Both the position numbers and the translations under genes were made by a program. This document shows, in pieces, positions 22,489-34,521 of a stretch of 64,000 bases of DNA (its first letter is position 1; each line of letters opens with the position of its first letter). This DNA is from Sphagnum magellanicum (lineage: Eukaryota; Streptophyta; Sphagnopsida; Sphagnales; Sphagnaceae), in assembly GCA_021904315.1 (NCBI GenBank), contig CM038908.1:35888001-35952000 (forward strand), read 5' to 3'. Under the pieces are notes generated by a model. The model was given only the letters and a program-made list of their open reading frames with translations. It was not told where the DNA came from and ran no database searches.

Positions 22489-25400
22489 TCATGGAGGACA
22501 AATTGTCTTCTGGTACTGGCAACATGCCACAAATTTGGTCAAGGCGATCGTGTTCGTAGTCTGCATGAGTTTAGCAAGAGTGCTCATGTGGGTGAAGGGT
22601 AGGGTCGAACAAAAGCGTTCCCTAACTTTCTGTGTATTTGGACATATAAAGAACAAGTGCTCTTCATCCTCTACCTTCCCCAAGTTGGAGTCTCGACAAA
22701 GCCTCTTTGCATATGGCACACCCTTCCATGCACCTAGCACTACCTCAAGCTATGTGTTACCACATCGAAACTGGGCCAGAGTTTTTCGCAGCTGGACACA
22801 GTTGATGTCACACAAGTATCTTTCGCTTTCATATGACATACCTTTAAAGCGCAAGTATCTTGTTTTCACGCTGGTCCCAATCTCGCGGTTGGTAAAGAGT
22901 TTTTCAATGAAAGCCAGTCGCATATTATCTTTCACCCTTTTTACATTCAACATTGTGTGGGGAAAACTTGGAGGGGGTGGGGTCCCAAGTTCCTGGTTGA
23001 TCGGGCCTCTCTTCGTAAATCTACCACCAACTGGCTGCACTAGCCTTGTTAGACAAGTCGGATGTATGTGCGTTGACCCAGGAACTGTTCCCAATGGTAG
23101 TTATGTAGTCCTCGCCTAAAGCGCACGGGTCACTGCAAGCTGAAGTGTTGTTTTTAGCGGTGATTGAGTCAGAGGCAAAAAACTTGCCACCTCTTGGGGC
23201 TAGTTCTGGAGTAGCCATTTTTTCACGGATCCAACCCAACATTTCTTTCCTGCAACAAGTATAGCAAACTGGGCTTCCCATGCCTTTCCTAAGATGCGGT
23301 ATTTAGTGACCGTGCTCACATGATTATAGTACAACAATGCTTGTCCCCATGCAAAATGTTCAAAGGGAATTTGCTAAATTCTGCTAGCATGATGGACGTG
23401 CTGGTTGTTTTTCGCACCCCAAGTAGGAACTTGAGGAACCCTTAGTATAGTACTTCAATAGCCTCTATTTTCTTGGAGTCCACCCAAATTTCACAAGCGT
23501 AACTTGTTGTGGAATGCACCAACGTGTTGAAGAGGTCATAACATAACTTAACGTCCATAATATGTAGTTCTGCACAGCAGCGGTTCAATGCGAATAGCGC
23601 GCGCCTACTGGTAGCTGTTAGATGTTCCATTACACTATCCAGGTTCGGGGTGGTCTTGAGTAAGATCCCCAAGTAATTGAACGTCTGCACACGCTCAATA
23701 ATGTCACCTTCAAACAAAAACTTTTGGCATGGGTCAACAAAATTGAACACCATGATTTTTGGTTTTTTCATGTTCATTGTAAGTCCACGTTCAACACAAA
23801 ATTGCTGGAGTGCGTCTAACTGTTATTACAGTCCCACCTTTGACTCCGATGTTAAAGCAAGGTCATCTGCAAAAAACAACCATACGTGCACATCTACTAA
23901 GATCGGTGCATTGCATTTTCTGCCGTTTAAACACCCCTCTAGGACATCAAAATATAGCCCAAACAATAGGGGGTTGAGAGGACAACCTTGTTTCACACCT
24001 TGCTGGCACCTGAAGCTGGAGGTGACACCTTTGCTTGGGTGGTTAATGTGTATGGTATCCTTGGCATACATCGCATGTAGGCATTGCAAGAAGCGTCCCT
24101 TCACCCCAAGGCCAGCCAACATTTGCCACAACACTTCACGCGACACAATATCGAATGCCTGCTTGAAATCCACAAAGTAGCAATAGAGTGGTTTTTTTTT
24201 TACCTTGCTCTATTCTATCAAAGTTCGCAATATGAAAAGTTGGTTAGTAGTGCGGTAATCTTTGTGAAACCCAGCTTGACCCTTGGCACGCAGCCCATGT
24301 TGTTCAACCCATTCGCTCAGCCTTTTGTCAAGGATCATAGTGAACAACTTTGCTAGGATAGGCCCAACCGTTATCCCCCTATAGTTGTCAAATTTAGAGG
24401 CATCGCCCCTTTTAAAGAGCGCGTGAACCACCCCAGTGGAAAGGGCTTCTAGAAAACCCTTTGCGAAAAAACAATTGAATGCTGTCAATAATGGCATGTG
24501 TAACGATTCTCCCACATCCAAAATGAACTCAGCTTTCATACCATCCAAATCGGCAGCCTTGTTCCTTTGTAACTTTTTCAATGCCTGAAGCAGCTCAGCA
24601 AGTGTGATATCTGTGTTTAGGGTGTGGCTAGGTGGAGATTCGGTCACCTGAGCTGAATGATCAGTCCATAACTGTATGGGTGGTGGAGACTGGCCAACTA
24701 ACGTGCGAAAGCCCTCCAAAAGAGTAGTTGCATTGATCTTGTCCATAATGGGCGCCCTTGGTCGGCATTTTTTCCAGAACAAAGGCGTATCCACCTTAGC
24801 AAGCGCACACATATGTTCAGCTTTTGCAGTTTCTGAGAAAAATCTTTTCCTTTTTAATAAATTTTTGAGTTTACTTTTCTGATGTTTAGCAACGTTTGAG
24901 TCGAGGTTGGCTTTCATCCAAAGCCTCAGTTCACGTTTTGATGTATGGTAGTCAACATCAAACCAGGGTTTATGGCAGTGTATCTTTCTACAGCTCCCTT
25001 TCGAAGGCTTGTTGCCAAAAGTAGATTTTGCTGTAACACCCATGCATTGATGTAGTAGGTCAGCTAATTCGTCTACCCCCAAATGCCCAATCGAGTCGGC
25101 AACCTACAGGTTTCTAAGACTCGTTGTTAGGGCAAGCTGGTATTCTTCAATTTTTGATTTATCATAGTTAAACTTAGGCAAAAAGAATTTTTTTGTTACC
25201 ACTGTATGTTGCGGTTCAACAAAGCTGCAATCGATGTTTAATCGTAGGCGCAACGGCCTGTGGTCAGAGTTGCCCCCCATCGTGCGGTAGTGGGTGTCAT
25301 TTATTATCACCTCGAGGTGTGTAGCAGCTTGCCAAATTGCAAGTGAGCCAACAATATAATCGATAGTGCTGCGCCCCCCATTTGCCAAACAAGTGAACTC

Positions 25401-26071
25401 CCCTGATTTGTCGCCAGGTGTCCAGTCATTGAGGATGAGCAACCCAACGTCACAGCATAGGTCCAGGAGCTCGCGGCCCTAGCCGCCAACACTAGCATCA
25501 CGGTTTTGTCGCGTAGCTACAACGTTTGGTTGCTCAATCTCAGCGAGTTCAAGCACTTGTAATAATTCACAATGGTCGCTAGTGTTAAGGGTATTTGGTA
25601 ATGCTACAGTAAGCGCATTAAAATCCCCTCTCAATAATACTATGACCCCCATAATTTGAACTTTAACAATATCTGCTACCAGGTTTTGGAATAGGGATTC
25701 ATTCTCGTGTTTGGAGCTAATAGGGGCAATGTACACCACGTAGATAAACAAGTCAGGGGCAGCACCCCTGCTGACCCGTAGCCATAGATAAGAATCGTGG
25801 TTTCCTTCCTTCCACTGTGATAGGTTTGGCCCAAGGTGGCTACGAAAATAAGCAGCAACCCCCCCCTATGTTTTGTCGCTTTTGTATTTCCCAGTTGCAT
25901 AGTGCGTGCTACCGCAAGTGAATCAAACCCTTCAACATGTGGCAAATGTTGGCCTGGGAAGTGCCAAGTTTCGGTTAATAAGACGAGGTCAGCACCCTGA
26001 AACAACTTTAGTATTTCCACCCCCGTTTCTAGTTTATTTACACCACCCCCGTGCATGTTCCATAATACCAC
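22489..26071 (-). pseudogene. LINE endonuclease-reverse transcriptase region (broken)
   Basis: Endonuclease: VVLWNMHGG (about 26,060), LLTETW, RGDFNAL (about 25,620), STIDYI and SDHRPL (about 25,270). Reverse transcriptase: NKAADLDGMKAEF (about 24,550), NYRGITVGPILAKLF, FKQAFDIVSRE (about 24,160), QGVKQGCPLNPLLF, FADDLAL (about 23,860) and FNYLGI (about 23,680). The FADD box supplies the catalytic Asp pair. A C-terminal VEDEEHLFFICP near 22,660 is typical of LINE tails. One frameshift lies near 25,700 and others between 23,060 and 23,440. In-frame TAG or TAA stops lie at 25,479, 25,104, 24,210, 23,826, 23,823 and 23,442, each where Gln would fit. The protein would nick target DNA and copy its own RNA there; this copy cannot. 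Confidence 0.85.
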
Positions 26072-26971
26072 GCATAGGTCTATTTGGTCCCCGCGTCCTT
26101 ACAGAGAGGAGGGCGGGCAAATCTGAATGCCATTGACGAAAAGCTCGGCTGCGCGCAAGAATGTGCGTTTGCCTGCTACCTTGGCCTCCTTGAACAGTGG
26201 CCACAACTCTAATTTGCGCACCTATTGTGTGGGCGTGAGGTCTTCATCTAGGCCCAACTTGGTCCTTGTTAGGCCCTTGCGCCCTCGTAGCGTAGTTTGG
26301 TGGTCCTCACTCGTTGCAAACTTGAGTAGCACCACGTCAGGGCGTGCGCTTGTTGTCGAGGTGGAGGCCCGCAAAATTGCAGGCCACTGCCGCGTGGCAA
26401 TAACGACCTTGACGTGCAGCTTCACTTGGCCTTCCAACAACTTTGTGTTAAGTCGTTACACCAGGTCATTTTTGGTCTCGCCCTCTTTAGCCTCAAAGCC
26501 TGTGAGGCACAGGTTGAGCTTGCACTCTTCTTGTTTGGGTGCGTCAGCCAGGGTCTCCATAGCTTAGCTAACCACCTAACGCATGTTCTTGGCCATCACC
26601 ATGGTCCACTTGGGCTCTTCTGCAGATGTAGCCTTGGTTGTGACAGTCACAGTCACAGTCGCCTCGCGCTCTATCAGTTGGTTAACCGCAAGGTTGCTAG
26701 CGGTCGTGAAAGATGCAATGTTCTCGATGGCTGCCTCCATCTTGGACAGTCGCGTGTCAACAGGTGAGCTGTTGGTCTTGAAGCCCATGACTAACCAGTG
26801 CCTAATTAGGGCTACCTGGTAGACCACTAGGGGTGCATTGTCTGGGACGTTGAACCCGGAGTTGCTAAAGTGCATCTTGGCAGTGTCCTTCTTCAATGTG
26901 AAAATGTCCGACGCTATAATGAAAGGACATAGCAGCGGTGCGGCATTGAGCGCCATTGTGGAGTTCTTCAA
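26072..26971 (-). pseudogene. LINE N-terminal (ORF1-like) region, in frame with the endonuclease
   Basis: Starts at an ATG near 26,971 (MKNSTMALNAAPLL). It stays in one frame through SKMEAAIENIASF (a likely short coiled coil), LLEGQVKLHVKVV, LRGRKGLTRTKLGLDEDLT and AELFVNGIQI, and runs on into the endonuclease start. Five in-frame stops (26,576 TAG, 26,564 TAA, 26,456 TAA, 26,222 TAG, 26,099 TAA) all sit where Gln is plausible. No frameshift separates this part from the endonuclease, which suggests the ancestor had one fused frame rather than two. RNA binding is inferred from position and the basic character. Confidence 0.55.
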
Positions 26972-27000
26972 ATCTTAAACCTTGTTGTTGGTTGTAACCA

Positions 27001-27690
27001 AGGGCGAAACACCCATATGCCCAAAAAAAAAAAAAAAAAAAAACTAGTAATCTTTTTCATTTTTTGGAGATGAATTTTCGTTTTCTGATTATTATTTAAA
27101 AACCTATTTCAAAAAAAAAAAAAAATGAAAGAAAAGGAATGCAAAAAGAAAAAGAAGAAGAAGGGGAATTTGGATTTAAAACGGTGGACTTGAACGGTAG
27201 GCCTAGTAAGCAAATGTATGTTACCTATAACGTAGCCCGACGAAAGAAAGGGCAGGGGAGGGGTACCAGATGAATGAACGCAGGGTGGGGGTTGCTCTGC
27301 TCCTCCCACTCTTGTTGCAACGAGCTCTGGCGTTGCAACGAGGACAGTGGCGATGGTGGGCCCGACCTCTTTCAGCACACCGTCTTGCTTTCTTCTTTTA
27401 CGTTGCTGCCGCTGTTGCTGTCGTTGTTGCTATTTTTTGCACTTTCTATCTTGCCATGCCGATTTTTCTCCGTGGGGCCCGTTTCCACGAACTCCAAGAT
27501 GTGAACGAACGAGGTGCAGACGCTAAAGATCCGCAAATCGGGTGCTTGGTTGCTTGTTGGCTGCACCCCAAAATCACAAAACCTGGCCCCTCGTTTGGCG
27601 ACGCGTCTAAGTGTTTCCCAAGCGGACGAAGCTCTGCGCGCGCGCGCGAAGGAACAACCTGCCTTTGTTGAAGTTTCACTTTTTAAATGT
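27001..27690. other. Homopolymer tracts and GC-rich segment beside the LINE 5' end
   Basis: A-runs on the plus strand at about 27,026-27,045 and 27,109-27,123, then a GC-rich stretch (27,230-27,670) with a (CG)n run near 27,635. On the LINE strand this is upstream of the N-terminal frame and could be its untranslated leader and promoter. Frames of 77-133 codons cross it on both strands without recognisable domains. Confidence 0.35.
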
Positions 27691-28259
27691 CAAAAAGAGC
27701 TAAGACTAATGATACAGGAGATGGAAATTTATCATTTTTTAAAAAAAATTACAGGAGCTTTTGCAAAATTTCAACCTTCAGAATTAAAAATGAATGTTTT
27801 GTCTCAAATTCCCTAGTTTTAAACTCCACCAAAAATAATTTGTCAACTTTTTATAAAGGTGTTGTCAATTAATACTAAATCTTTTTTGGGATGATCACTA
27901 ATGATTCTGGGTTAAAATTTTGTTAAATAATTCTTTTTAGCACCCCAGTTTGTCTTGCAATATTTGCGTTGGAATTTGTGGGCAAGTAGGTTGCTGTAAA
28001 GAAAGGAAGGTTGCCAGACCTAGGGTCAGGGTCAACTTTTAAGCAAGTGTTGACCTCCATAGCAATGGATTGCCCAACAACAGAAACAGATTTCGACAGT
28101 TGAAAAAAAATGTGTTGCAAATTTACAGTTGCAATCCTCCCATGAGGAGAAGCTTCCTACTTTGCAAGATCACATGCAGATTACAAATTACATAACTGGA
28201 GCTACCTAATTTAATATTTTTCTTTCCCATAAGATGTCACGAATGGTGTAGTTGTGGAA
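27691..28259. other. No gene seen
   Basis: AT-rich unique-looking sequence between the LINE leader region and family A copy 4. Confidence 0.4.
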
Positions 28260-30330
28260 TAGCTAACTAATACCACCAACATGGTAGGTACAACTGCGAC
28301 TTACAATTTGAGGATATTTGGTCAGGTAGTGCATCTGGGTTGGTGATCATGCACAAGAGAAATTAGCCAGAGGTCAAAGGGGGAAGTAGAAAAATTTAGG
28401 ATTCCTCATATAATTTGAGAGCTTGTTTGAACCTATCCTTTGAATATGATGATTTTAGATCTTTTTATTTAGGATTTTTTATTGCATTGTTTATTGCCTG
28501 AATGTCCTTCAAAGCATTGCATGGTCCTTTACTTTTTAGAAAAATCTTCAATTCCAGGTTTCACAAAAATAAATTGAAATTGAAATCAGAACTATTTTCA
28601 ATTCTTGTTGGGAAAGAAGGAAAAGCAAAATATTCAGAGCACATTCAATTTTAATAGGATGTTTGAAATTTCATGCATTCATGTTTGCAATGCCAATTGC
28701 ATAATTGTCTTTTTCTTCACTTTGAAACACGCCATACTTGTGGAATATTTTTTATTGTACATTCACCCATTTATAAGTTATACTTACATTGTATGTATAG
28801 GGTAAATGTTGAAATATTTATTGTTATCATGCAAACTGAGTCAATGTTCATCATTTACCTTTACCCAAATTGATAATTTTTGCAAAGTCTTTATACCTTT
28901 ATCAACTCTTTTTTTTTCTAATATATGCAGCCGAGAAAGCTATATTAAAAATGAACAGTGCTAAAATCATTTGCTTTTTGAGATTTACAATAGCCAATAT
29001 TTGACCAAATTTTAAGAAAAGTTTCCAGACTTTTATGTATAGGCTAGTTCAAGCAGGCAGCCAAAAGTGTAGATGTTTAAGAACTTTTATTTTGAAATTT
29101 AGCTTGTAGCCAAAGTTGGCTAAATCTTCTTGTGGATCATCCCCACCTTGGCTATAACACAAAATTGACCAAAAAAGCATTGATCCTTACTTGGTTTGGA
29201 AATTTTTTGAAGTCTAATTACCTTTACTTGGCTGAGATTTTTTTGAAATTTTGTACTTAATTTTTATCTGGCTGATATATTAAAATGGATACACTCACCC
29301 CCAACCAGGGGTTTTTTGGGTGGCAAATTTTTGCCACTTGGTGACAAAAGAGCAAGGCCTGCAAATTGTCAAAGGCTTTTTGAGGGAATAAAAGGGCCTT
29401 AAGTTGCCATATTTCAAGGGTGGGGGGGGGGGGGGGGAAAAAAGCTGAACACACCATATTTAGATCATGCATTCTTCTATGGGGTTTGAAAACAGATTTA
29501 CTTTTCTCTCTGACCTCTAGCCAAATTTGTCTAAGTCCTCTTGTGAATGATTGCCAGTCTGCCTCCCTCCCAAAATTGGATACCTTTCTCGGCTAAACTC
29601 AAGTGTAGAATCTGTTCTTATCAGTTTAGCTCATTGTGCCTAAAGATGTTAACCTCCCTCACAAAATTGGAACAAAAAACCCTGGGCCCTCAACAGTGGT
29701 TTTATATATGTGAAGGGCCGAATCAACGCAATAAATAAGGTCTTCATGCCATCTATGGAGTGTTTTTTTTTAATAAATAGAAATAAACTTGGGAACCAAA
29801 AAAGGATTCTACCTCATTGCAAAAATAGAAAAATAACAAGGGGTGTGTCACAGTGTGGCCTTGCCATTTACATATTAAAACTCATCTGAATGCAAAAGAA
29901 GAATTACTGAAACTCAAATATTTGACCATGCAAAAATATAATCATCTAAAAGAAACCAAAATCCTTCAAGATATTGTAACTCTATAACAAATCTCAAGTT
30001 TCAACACAAGCCAAAATATTATCTTTCAAAAATCCTCATATAAAAATAGACCAATTAACTAGGGCCCAAAATCCATAAAGCTACTCTACTCTATAACGAA
30101 TCTAAACACAATATCCTTGCCTGCCTAGGCAGTCCAGGCCAACAAACCATGTACGGAGATTCTGGTAAATTTAAGCTTGAGATATTTCTGATCCTCACCT
30201 GACTTGACCGCTGGTGCGAAAGACTGGGCCCTAACGTCACTCTGAGGCAGCAGAGCATCTACGTTACCCCCAGGCGCTCCCCACTTCCTCCACATCCCCC
30301 TTTACCCTCTTCCTCGCGGGGTCCATACCA
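28260..30330 (+). mobile_element. Family A copy 4 (forward, partial)
   Basis: Matches copy 1 from about 4,640 to 7,425, with an internal loss of about 560 bp near 28,645 (equivalent to 5,150-5,690). It lacks the 308-bp insertion but has the roughly 300-bp insertion at TTGTT, like copy 2. It ends abruptly inside the GC-rich leader (CCTCGCGGGGTCCATACCA), where copy 5 begins. Confidence 0.65.
29840..30140. mobile_element. 301-bp non-autonomous insertion (copy ii) in family A copy 4
   Basis: Reverse complement of the insert at 19,712-19,998 and at the same site in family A. It is flanked by AACAA on both sides (29,835-29,839 and 30,141-30,145). An identical site in two family A copies means the insertion came before the duplication that separated them. 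Confidence 0.7.
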
Positions 30331-31765
30331 AATTATGATAACTAACTATTAAATATATTAAAATATGGTTTTATTCATTGCATTAAATAACTTGGAAAAA
30401 ACTCTTATCATATGCTCTTGGAATCCCTTTACATTTTGTTATAGTTTTTCGTTGTATATAATTTGGGAATACATCTTTGATGCTATTGATTGATTTGATT
30501 GCGTTTTGTTAAAATTTTTATAGGATGTTTGAAATTTCGTGCGTTCATGTTTGCAATGCCAATTGCATAATTGTCTTTTCCTTCACTTTGCGATGTGTCA
30601 TACTTGTGTAAATACATTTTATTGTACATTCACCCTCTATAAGTTATACTTACATTGTATGTATAGGGTAAACGATGAAATATTTATTGTTATTGTGCAA
30701 ACTGAGTCAATGTTCAACATTTACCTTTACCCAAATTGATAATTTTGCAAACCCTTTATACATTAATCAACTATTTTTCTTCTACCTATATGCAGCCAAA
30801 AAGTGATATTGAAAATGAAACATGCTAAAATCATTTGCTTTTTGATATTTTCAATAGCCAATATTTGACCAAATTTTAAGAAAGGTTTCCAGATTTTTAT
30901 GTATGGTACAAGTAGGCAGCCAAAAATATGGATGTTTGAAAACTTTTATTTTGAAATTTAGCTTGTAGCCAAAGTTGGCTAAATCTTCTTGTGGATGACC
31001 CCCACTCTGGCTATAACACAAAATTGACAAAAAAAAACATTGACCCTTACTTGGTTTGAATTTTTTTGAAGTTTATTTACCTTTTACTCAGTTGAGATGT
31101 TTTTTGAAATTTTCTACTTACTTTTATCTGACCGAAATATTAAAATGCATACACTCACCCCAACCAGGGTTTCATTTGGTGGCCAATTTTTATGATTTGG
31201 TGACATTAAAAACAAAGGCCTGTAATTTGTCAAAGGCTTTTTGGGGAATAAAGGGGCCTTAAGTTGTCATATTTCAAGGGGCGGGGAAAAAAAAAGTTGA
31301 ACTCACCATATTTAGACCATACATCCTTGTATGGGGGTGTCAATAACTTTTTACTTTTCTCTTGGAACTCTAGCCAAATTTGACTAAGTCCTTTTGTGAA
31401 TGATTGCCAGTCGACCTTCCTCACAAAATTGAGTACCTTTCTCAGCTAAAATTAAGTGTTGAGTCTCTTCTTATCAGTTTAATATATGATGTAAGATCAC
31501 CCATGAAATTGAAAATGGGACATCAAAAAGGTTGGAACTACTAATAGTAAAGCACCTTGACCAATCATTATGATGGGCCAATGATAAAACATTAAGCACC
31601 AGTCAAATCATATTAATTATTCTCTTTTGTACATGTGCACTTTTACTATGCACCGCAAATTGTGCAATTATGTTGAACCAAAACTTCTTTCCTGACCCAA
31701 ACTGGCATAATTTGACATTTCTTCATCCAATTTTATCGTGTAGAATCACATACTGAGCATGACTG
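30331..31765 (+). mobile_element. Family A copy 5 (forward, partial)
   Basis: Matches copy 1 from about 5,508 to 6,965 and joins copy 4 head-to-tail without a spacer. It ends within the 308-bp insertion (ATCACATACTGAGCA), close to where reverse copy 3 starts. Confidence 0.65.
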
Positions 31766-33407
31766 AAGATTGTGTGAATATGTGATCATGTTTTTATATT
31801 AATAATTAATTAATTAAGTTAGATATTTAATCAATTAATAAGATAGGTTAATTAATATGTAATAAATTGGATAGGTACTAGTAAGTAGTAGATAAGTATG
31901 TAAGCTAAACAAGACTTATTTGATTAAATGTGGATATGTCATAATGTTTTTGTATGAATTGATTAATTAAATAGTTAAATTAATTTATGATATGTAACCT
32001 AGGCAATATGTAATAAGTAGGATAGGTAGTGATAAGTAGTAGGTAGATTAAATTATAAATATTTTATTATGTGGATATATGATTTATAATAATAATAATA
32101 AAATTAGGTAGGTTAGGTAATAGATAGTAGGTATGTAGTTTAAATAATTTGTAATAAGTAGGATCTAAGTAGTAGGTAGTAAGTAGAATAGGTACTAAAT
32201 AGTTAGTGAAAATAGTAAATATTTCATTGTGTGGATACATGATAACGTTTTTGTATAGGACAAAGAATGTGATAATGTTTAGTGTTGTAGTGTTGTAATG
32301 TTTCCTTTTCATTAGCATTTATCCCATGTCTTTTATTTACAACTTCAAACTTGTAAAGTATAAAAGTAGGTGAAGGAATGGACTAGATTCATGGTATGCA
32401 CGATAAACATAGTGCATGTGCCATTTGGAATGAACCAATTAAAAGGGTTGTCACTAACAAAATAAATATGATCCTACCTACCTATTTAACCTATGTTAAA
32501 TAACCTTTTCTATTTTACCTTAGCCTATGATAGGTTGTTTATTATAATTTAACTTAAGATAGATTATAATTAATTAATTACAATAATTAATTACTTTAAT
32601 TATCAAATTTAATTTAATTATTGTATATATATATATATATATATAGAAGAAATGGAAAATTATTACGTGACAACAAATGGTAGCATGTAATTATCCCAAA
32701 TGTAGTCGTAAATGTAGTCACAAGTTGGGGTTCCATGTCATATTAAAGATCATCCATGGCAATGGATGAGAAATTCTAGCTTAATCATAAGATTTCTGAC
32801 TAATTATTTTATGGCACTTATCCAAAGTAACTAGACTATTTTTAGTCGCATGCATCCATTACAACTACAAATGAGTCGCAAATTTAGTTGTTGATTTTCA
32901 AATTTTTTCCTATGTTAGAATGGATTTTAATCCATCATTATTGGTGGTGCAAAGCAGCACGAAGTTCAAGTTACAAAATATTTGAATTGACATTATATAA
33001 CCTTGGATTAATATAAATTTTTTCCTTTAGCCACAAGGTTCTAGTTAATGAAAGATACAATTATAGTTTATCTAAAAAACAAACTTATATGGCTGAATGC
33101 AAGGCTCCAAACTTGCATAACCCTAATGGGCTTCAAAACCATTTGATTTTCCAACCACGATTATCAAAATAAGTTAATATAGAAAGCATTTCTGGGGACA
33201 ATCTACGAGCCTCATCATCACCAAACTTTTCCAAAACAATTTTTTTGTAACTTTGTACCAAATGTCTTTCATTACCGGGTGACAAGCCCCAACTTGCTCT
33301 AACAAATATGTTTAACTTGTTGAGGATTTCCATTGTTAGATTTGTAGATTCTTCAATCCCACAATGCATTCCAATTTCCAATCGATAAATGAGTTGTTGA
33401 GTGGGAG

Positions 33408-33412
33408 ATTGA
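33408..33412. repeat. Target-site duplication ATTGA, left
   Basis: ATTGA precedes the 5' LTR and recurs at 38,847-38,851 after the 3' LTR. The undisturbed target is seen in copy 2 as GGGAGATTGATTGGATGATGG. Confidence 0.85.
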
Positions 33413-33730
33413 TGTTGAAGATTATGATGTAGATGTTAGAAACATTAGAAATGGTGTGGTAGATATTAGAAACAATGTGGTAGTTAAGTGTTGCAAGTAA
33501 TCAAAGACATAGGTAGATTTGAAATATGTAAGTACCACGAACATGTTAGAATAAGGAGGGATTTATCCCATATGGTTTGTCAATGTAGTGGTACATGGAA
33601 GGGAATAAAGAGCAAGGCTGGAGGGGAGTTGGACATCTCACTCCAAGCATTGTTCACATACTTGTGTGTCTTATGTGCTTGTAATTGCGCAATCTCTCCT
33701 CTGATCCTATTGTTCTTCAATACTTCAATA
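33413..33730 (+). repeat. 5' LTR of the copia element
   Basis: 318 bp, from TGTTGAAGATTATG to CTTCAATACTTCAATA. It matches the 3' LTR along its whole length by eye. The promoter should lie here, but no TATA box was singled out with confidence. Confidence 0.93.
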
Positions 33731-33744
33731 GGTTATGGGCCCAC
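33731..33744 (+). promoter_or_regulatory. Primer-binding site: half-tRNA initiator Met
   Basis: GGTTATGGGCCCAC follows the LTR with no spacer. It is the exact complement of the anticodon stem-loop of plant initiator tRNA-Met (GTGGGCCCATAACC), not of the tRNA 3' end. Drosophila copia and yeast Ty5 are known to prime from such an internal tRNA cut. Confidence 0.8.
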
Positions 33745-34060
33745 ACATGCAAGTTGCATGATTAGAGGTCTGATTGCTTGTATGCATTGAGAGAGATCTT
33801 GAGGATTTGTGTGTATTGGAGGTGCAAGTTTGCTCTTTTGGAGGGTTTTGGAGGCGCTTTTGGAGCCTTGGAGGACTTTTGAAGAGCTTTGGAGGAGCTT
33901 TGAGGTTTTGCAAGCCATTTGGAGCTTGGAGGTGCACAAGTTCTTGATTGGTGTTCTTTGGAGGTGTTTTGAAGCATTAGATGTGCATGTGTGCACATTC
34001 CAACATTGTAAGTCTTGATTTGAATCATTGAGGTGTACTTGTGCACATTTGATTTGTAGA

Positions 34061-34285
34061 GCACTTGATTTGAGTTGGCTGAGTGCATTTCGAGTGTGTG
34101 AGGAAGCACTTGATTTGAGTTGGCTGAGTGCATTTCGAGTGTGTGAGGAAGCACTTGGTTTGAGTTGGTTGAGTGCATTTCCAGTGTGTGAGGAAGCACT
34201 TGATTTGAGTTGGTTGAGTGCATTTCGAATGTGTGAGGAAGCACTTGATTTGAGTTGCTTGAGTGTATTTCGAGTGTGTGAGGAA
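34061..34285 (+). repeat. Five 45-bp tandem repeats in the copia leader
   Basis: Exactly 45-bp periods starting at 34,061, 34,106, 34,151, 34,196 and 34,241, with core TTGAGTTGGCTGAGTGCATT and a few substitutions per unit. They lie in the untranslated leader between the primer site and the gag start. The period is divisible by three, which produces long antisense frames with no meaning. A packaging or translation role is only a guess. Confidence 0.9.
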
Positions 34286-34521
34286 GCATTGATGCAAGTG
34301 GGAGCCATTAAGGCCTGAATTTTGTGATTAGAGGTGCATTGGTGCACAATTCAGTCTTCTAGGGGCCAGAGTGTGTTTGTGAGGTGCATTCGTGTGCATT
34401 TGAGTGATTGAAGCACATTTGATAGTGCATTGAGGAAATTGCATCTAAGAGTGCACATTAGGCACTAATTAGCATTTGTTTGAGTGCATAAGCGGGTAGA
34501 GAGGTCGGATTTGAGTGCAAC

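Larger units (their letters stand above)
22373..27000 (-). mobile_element. LINE-type non-LTR retrotransposon, nearly full coding length, decayed
   Basis: On the minus strand the order is an N-terminal region, AP-endonuclease, reverse transcriptase, then a C-terminal Cys/His segment, as in APE-type LINEs. The 3' end lies near 22,373 at the family A copy 2 boundary; no clear poly-A tail is seen there. The 5' end is uncertain: coding sequence starts by 26,971, and GC-rich DNA up to about 27,680 may be its leader. The clade was not resolved. The reading frame holds many stops, all of one kind over 23,442-26,971. Confidence 0.85.

Noticed and set aside
22415-23119. 234-codon plus-strand frame opposite the LINE
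   Set aside because: It is the antisense shadow of the LINE C-terminal region, which has recognisable motifs on the minus strand.
27026-27123. Plus-strand A-runs as the poly-A tail of a retrotransposon
   Set aside because: The adjoining LINE reads on the minus strand, so these runs lie at its 5' side; no plus-strand element ends here.
33733-34347. Long minus-strand frames (90-204 codons) with repetitive text such as MLPHTLEMHS
   Set aside because: They are antisense translations of the 45-bp leader repeats of the copia element; a period divisible by three opens frames by chance.
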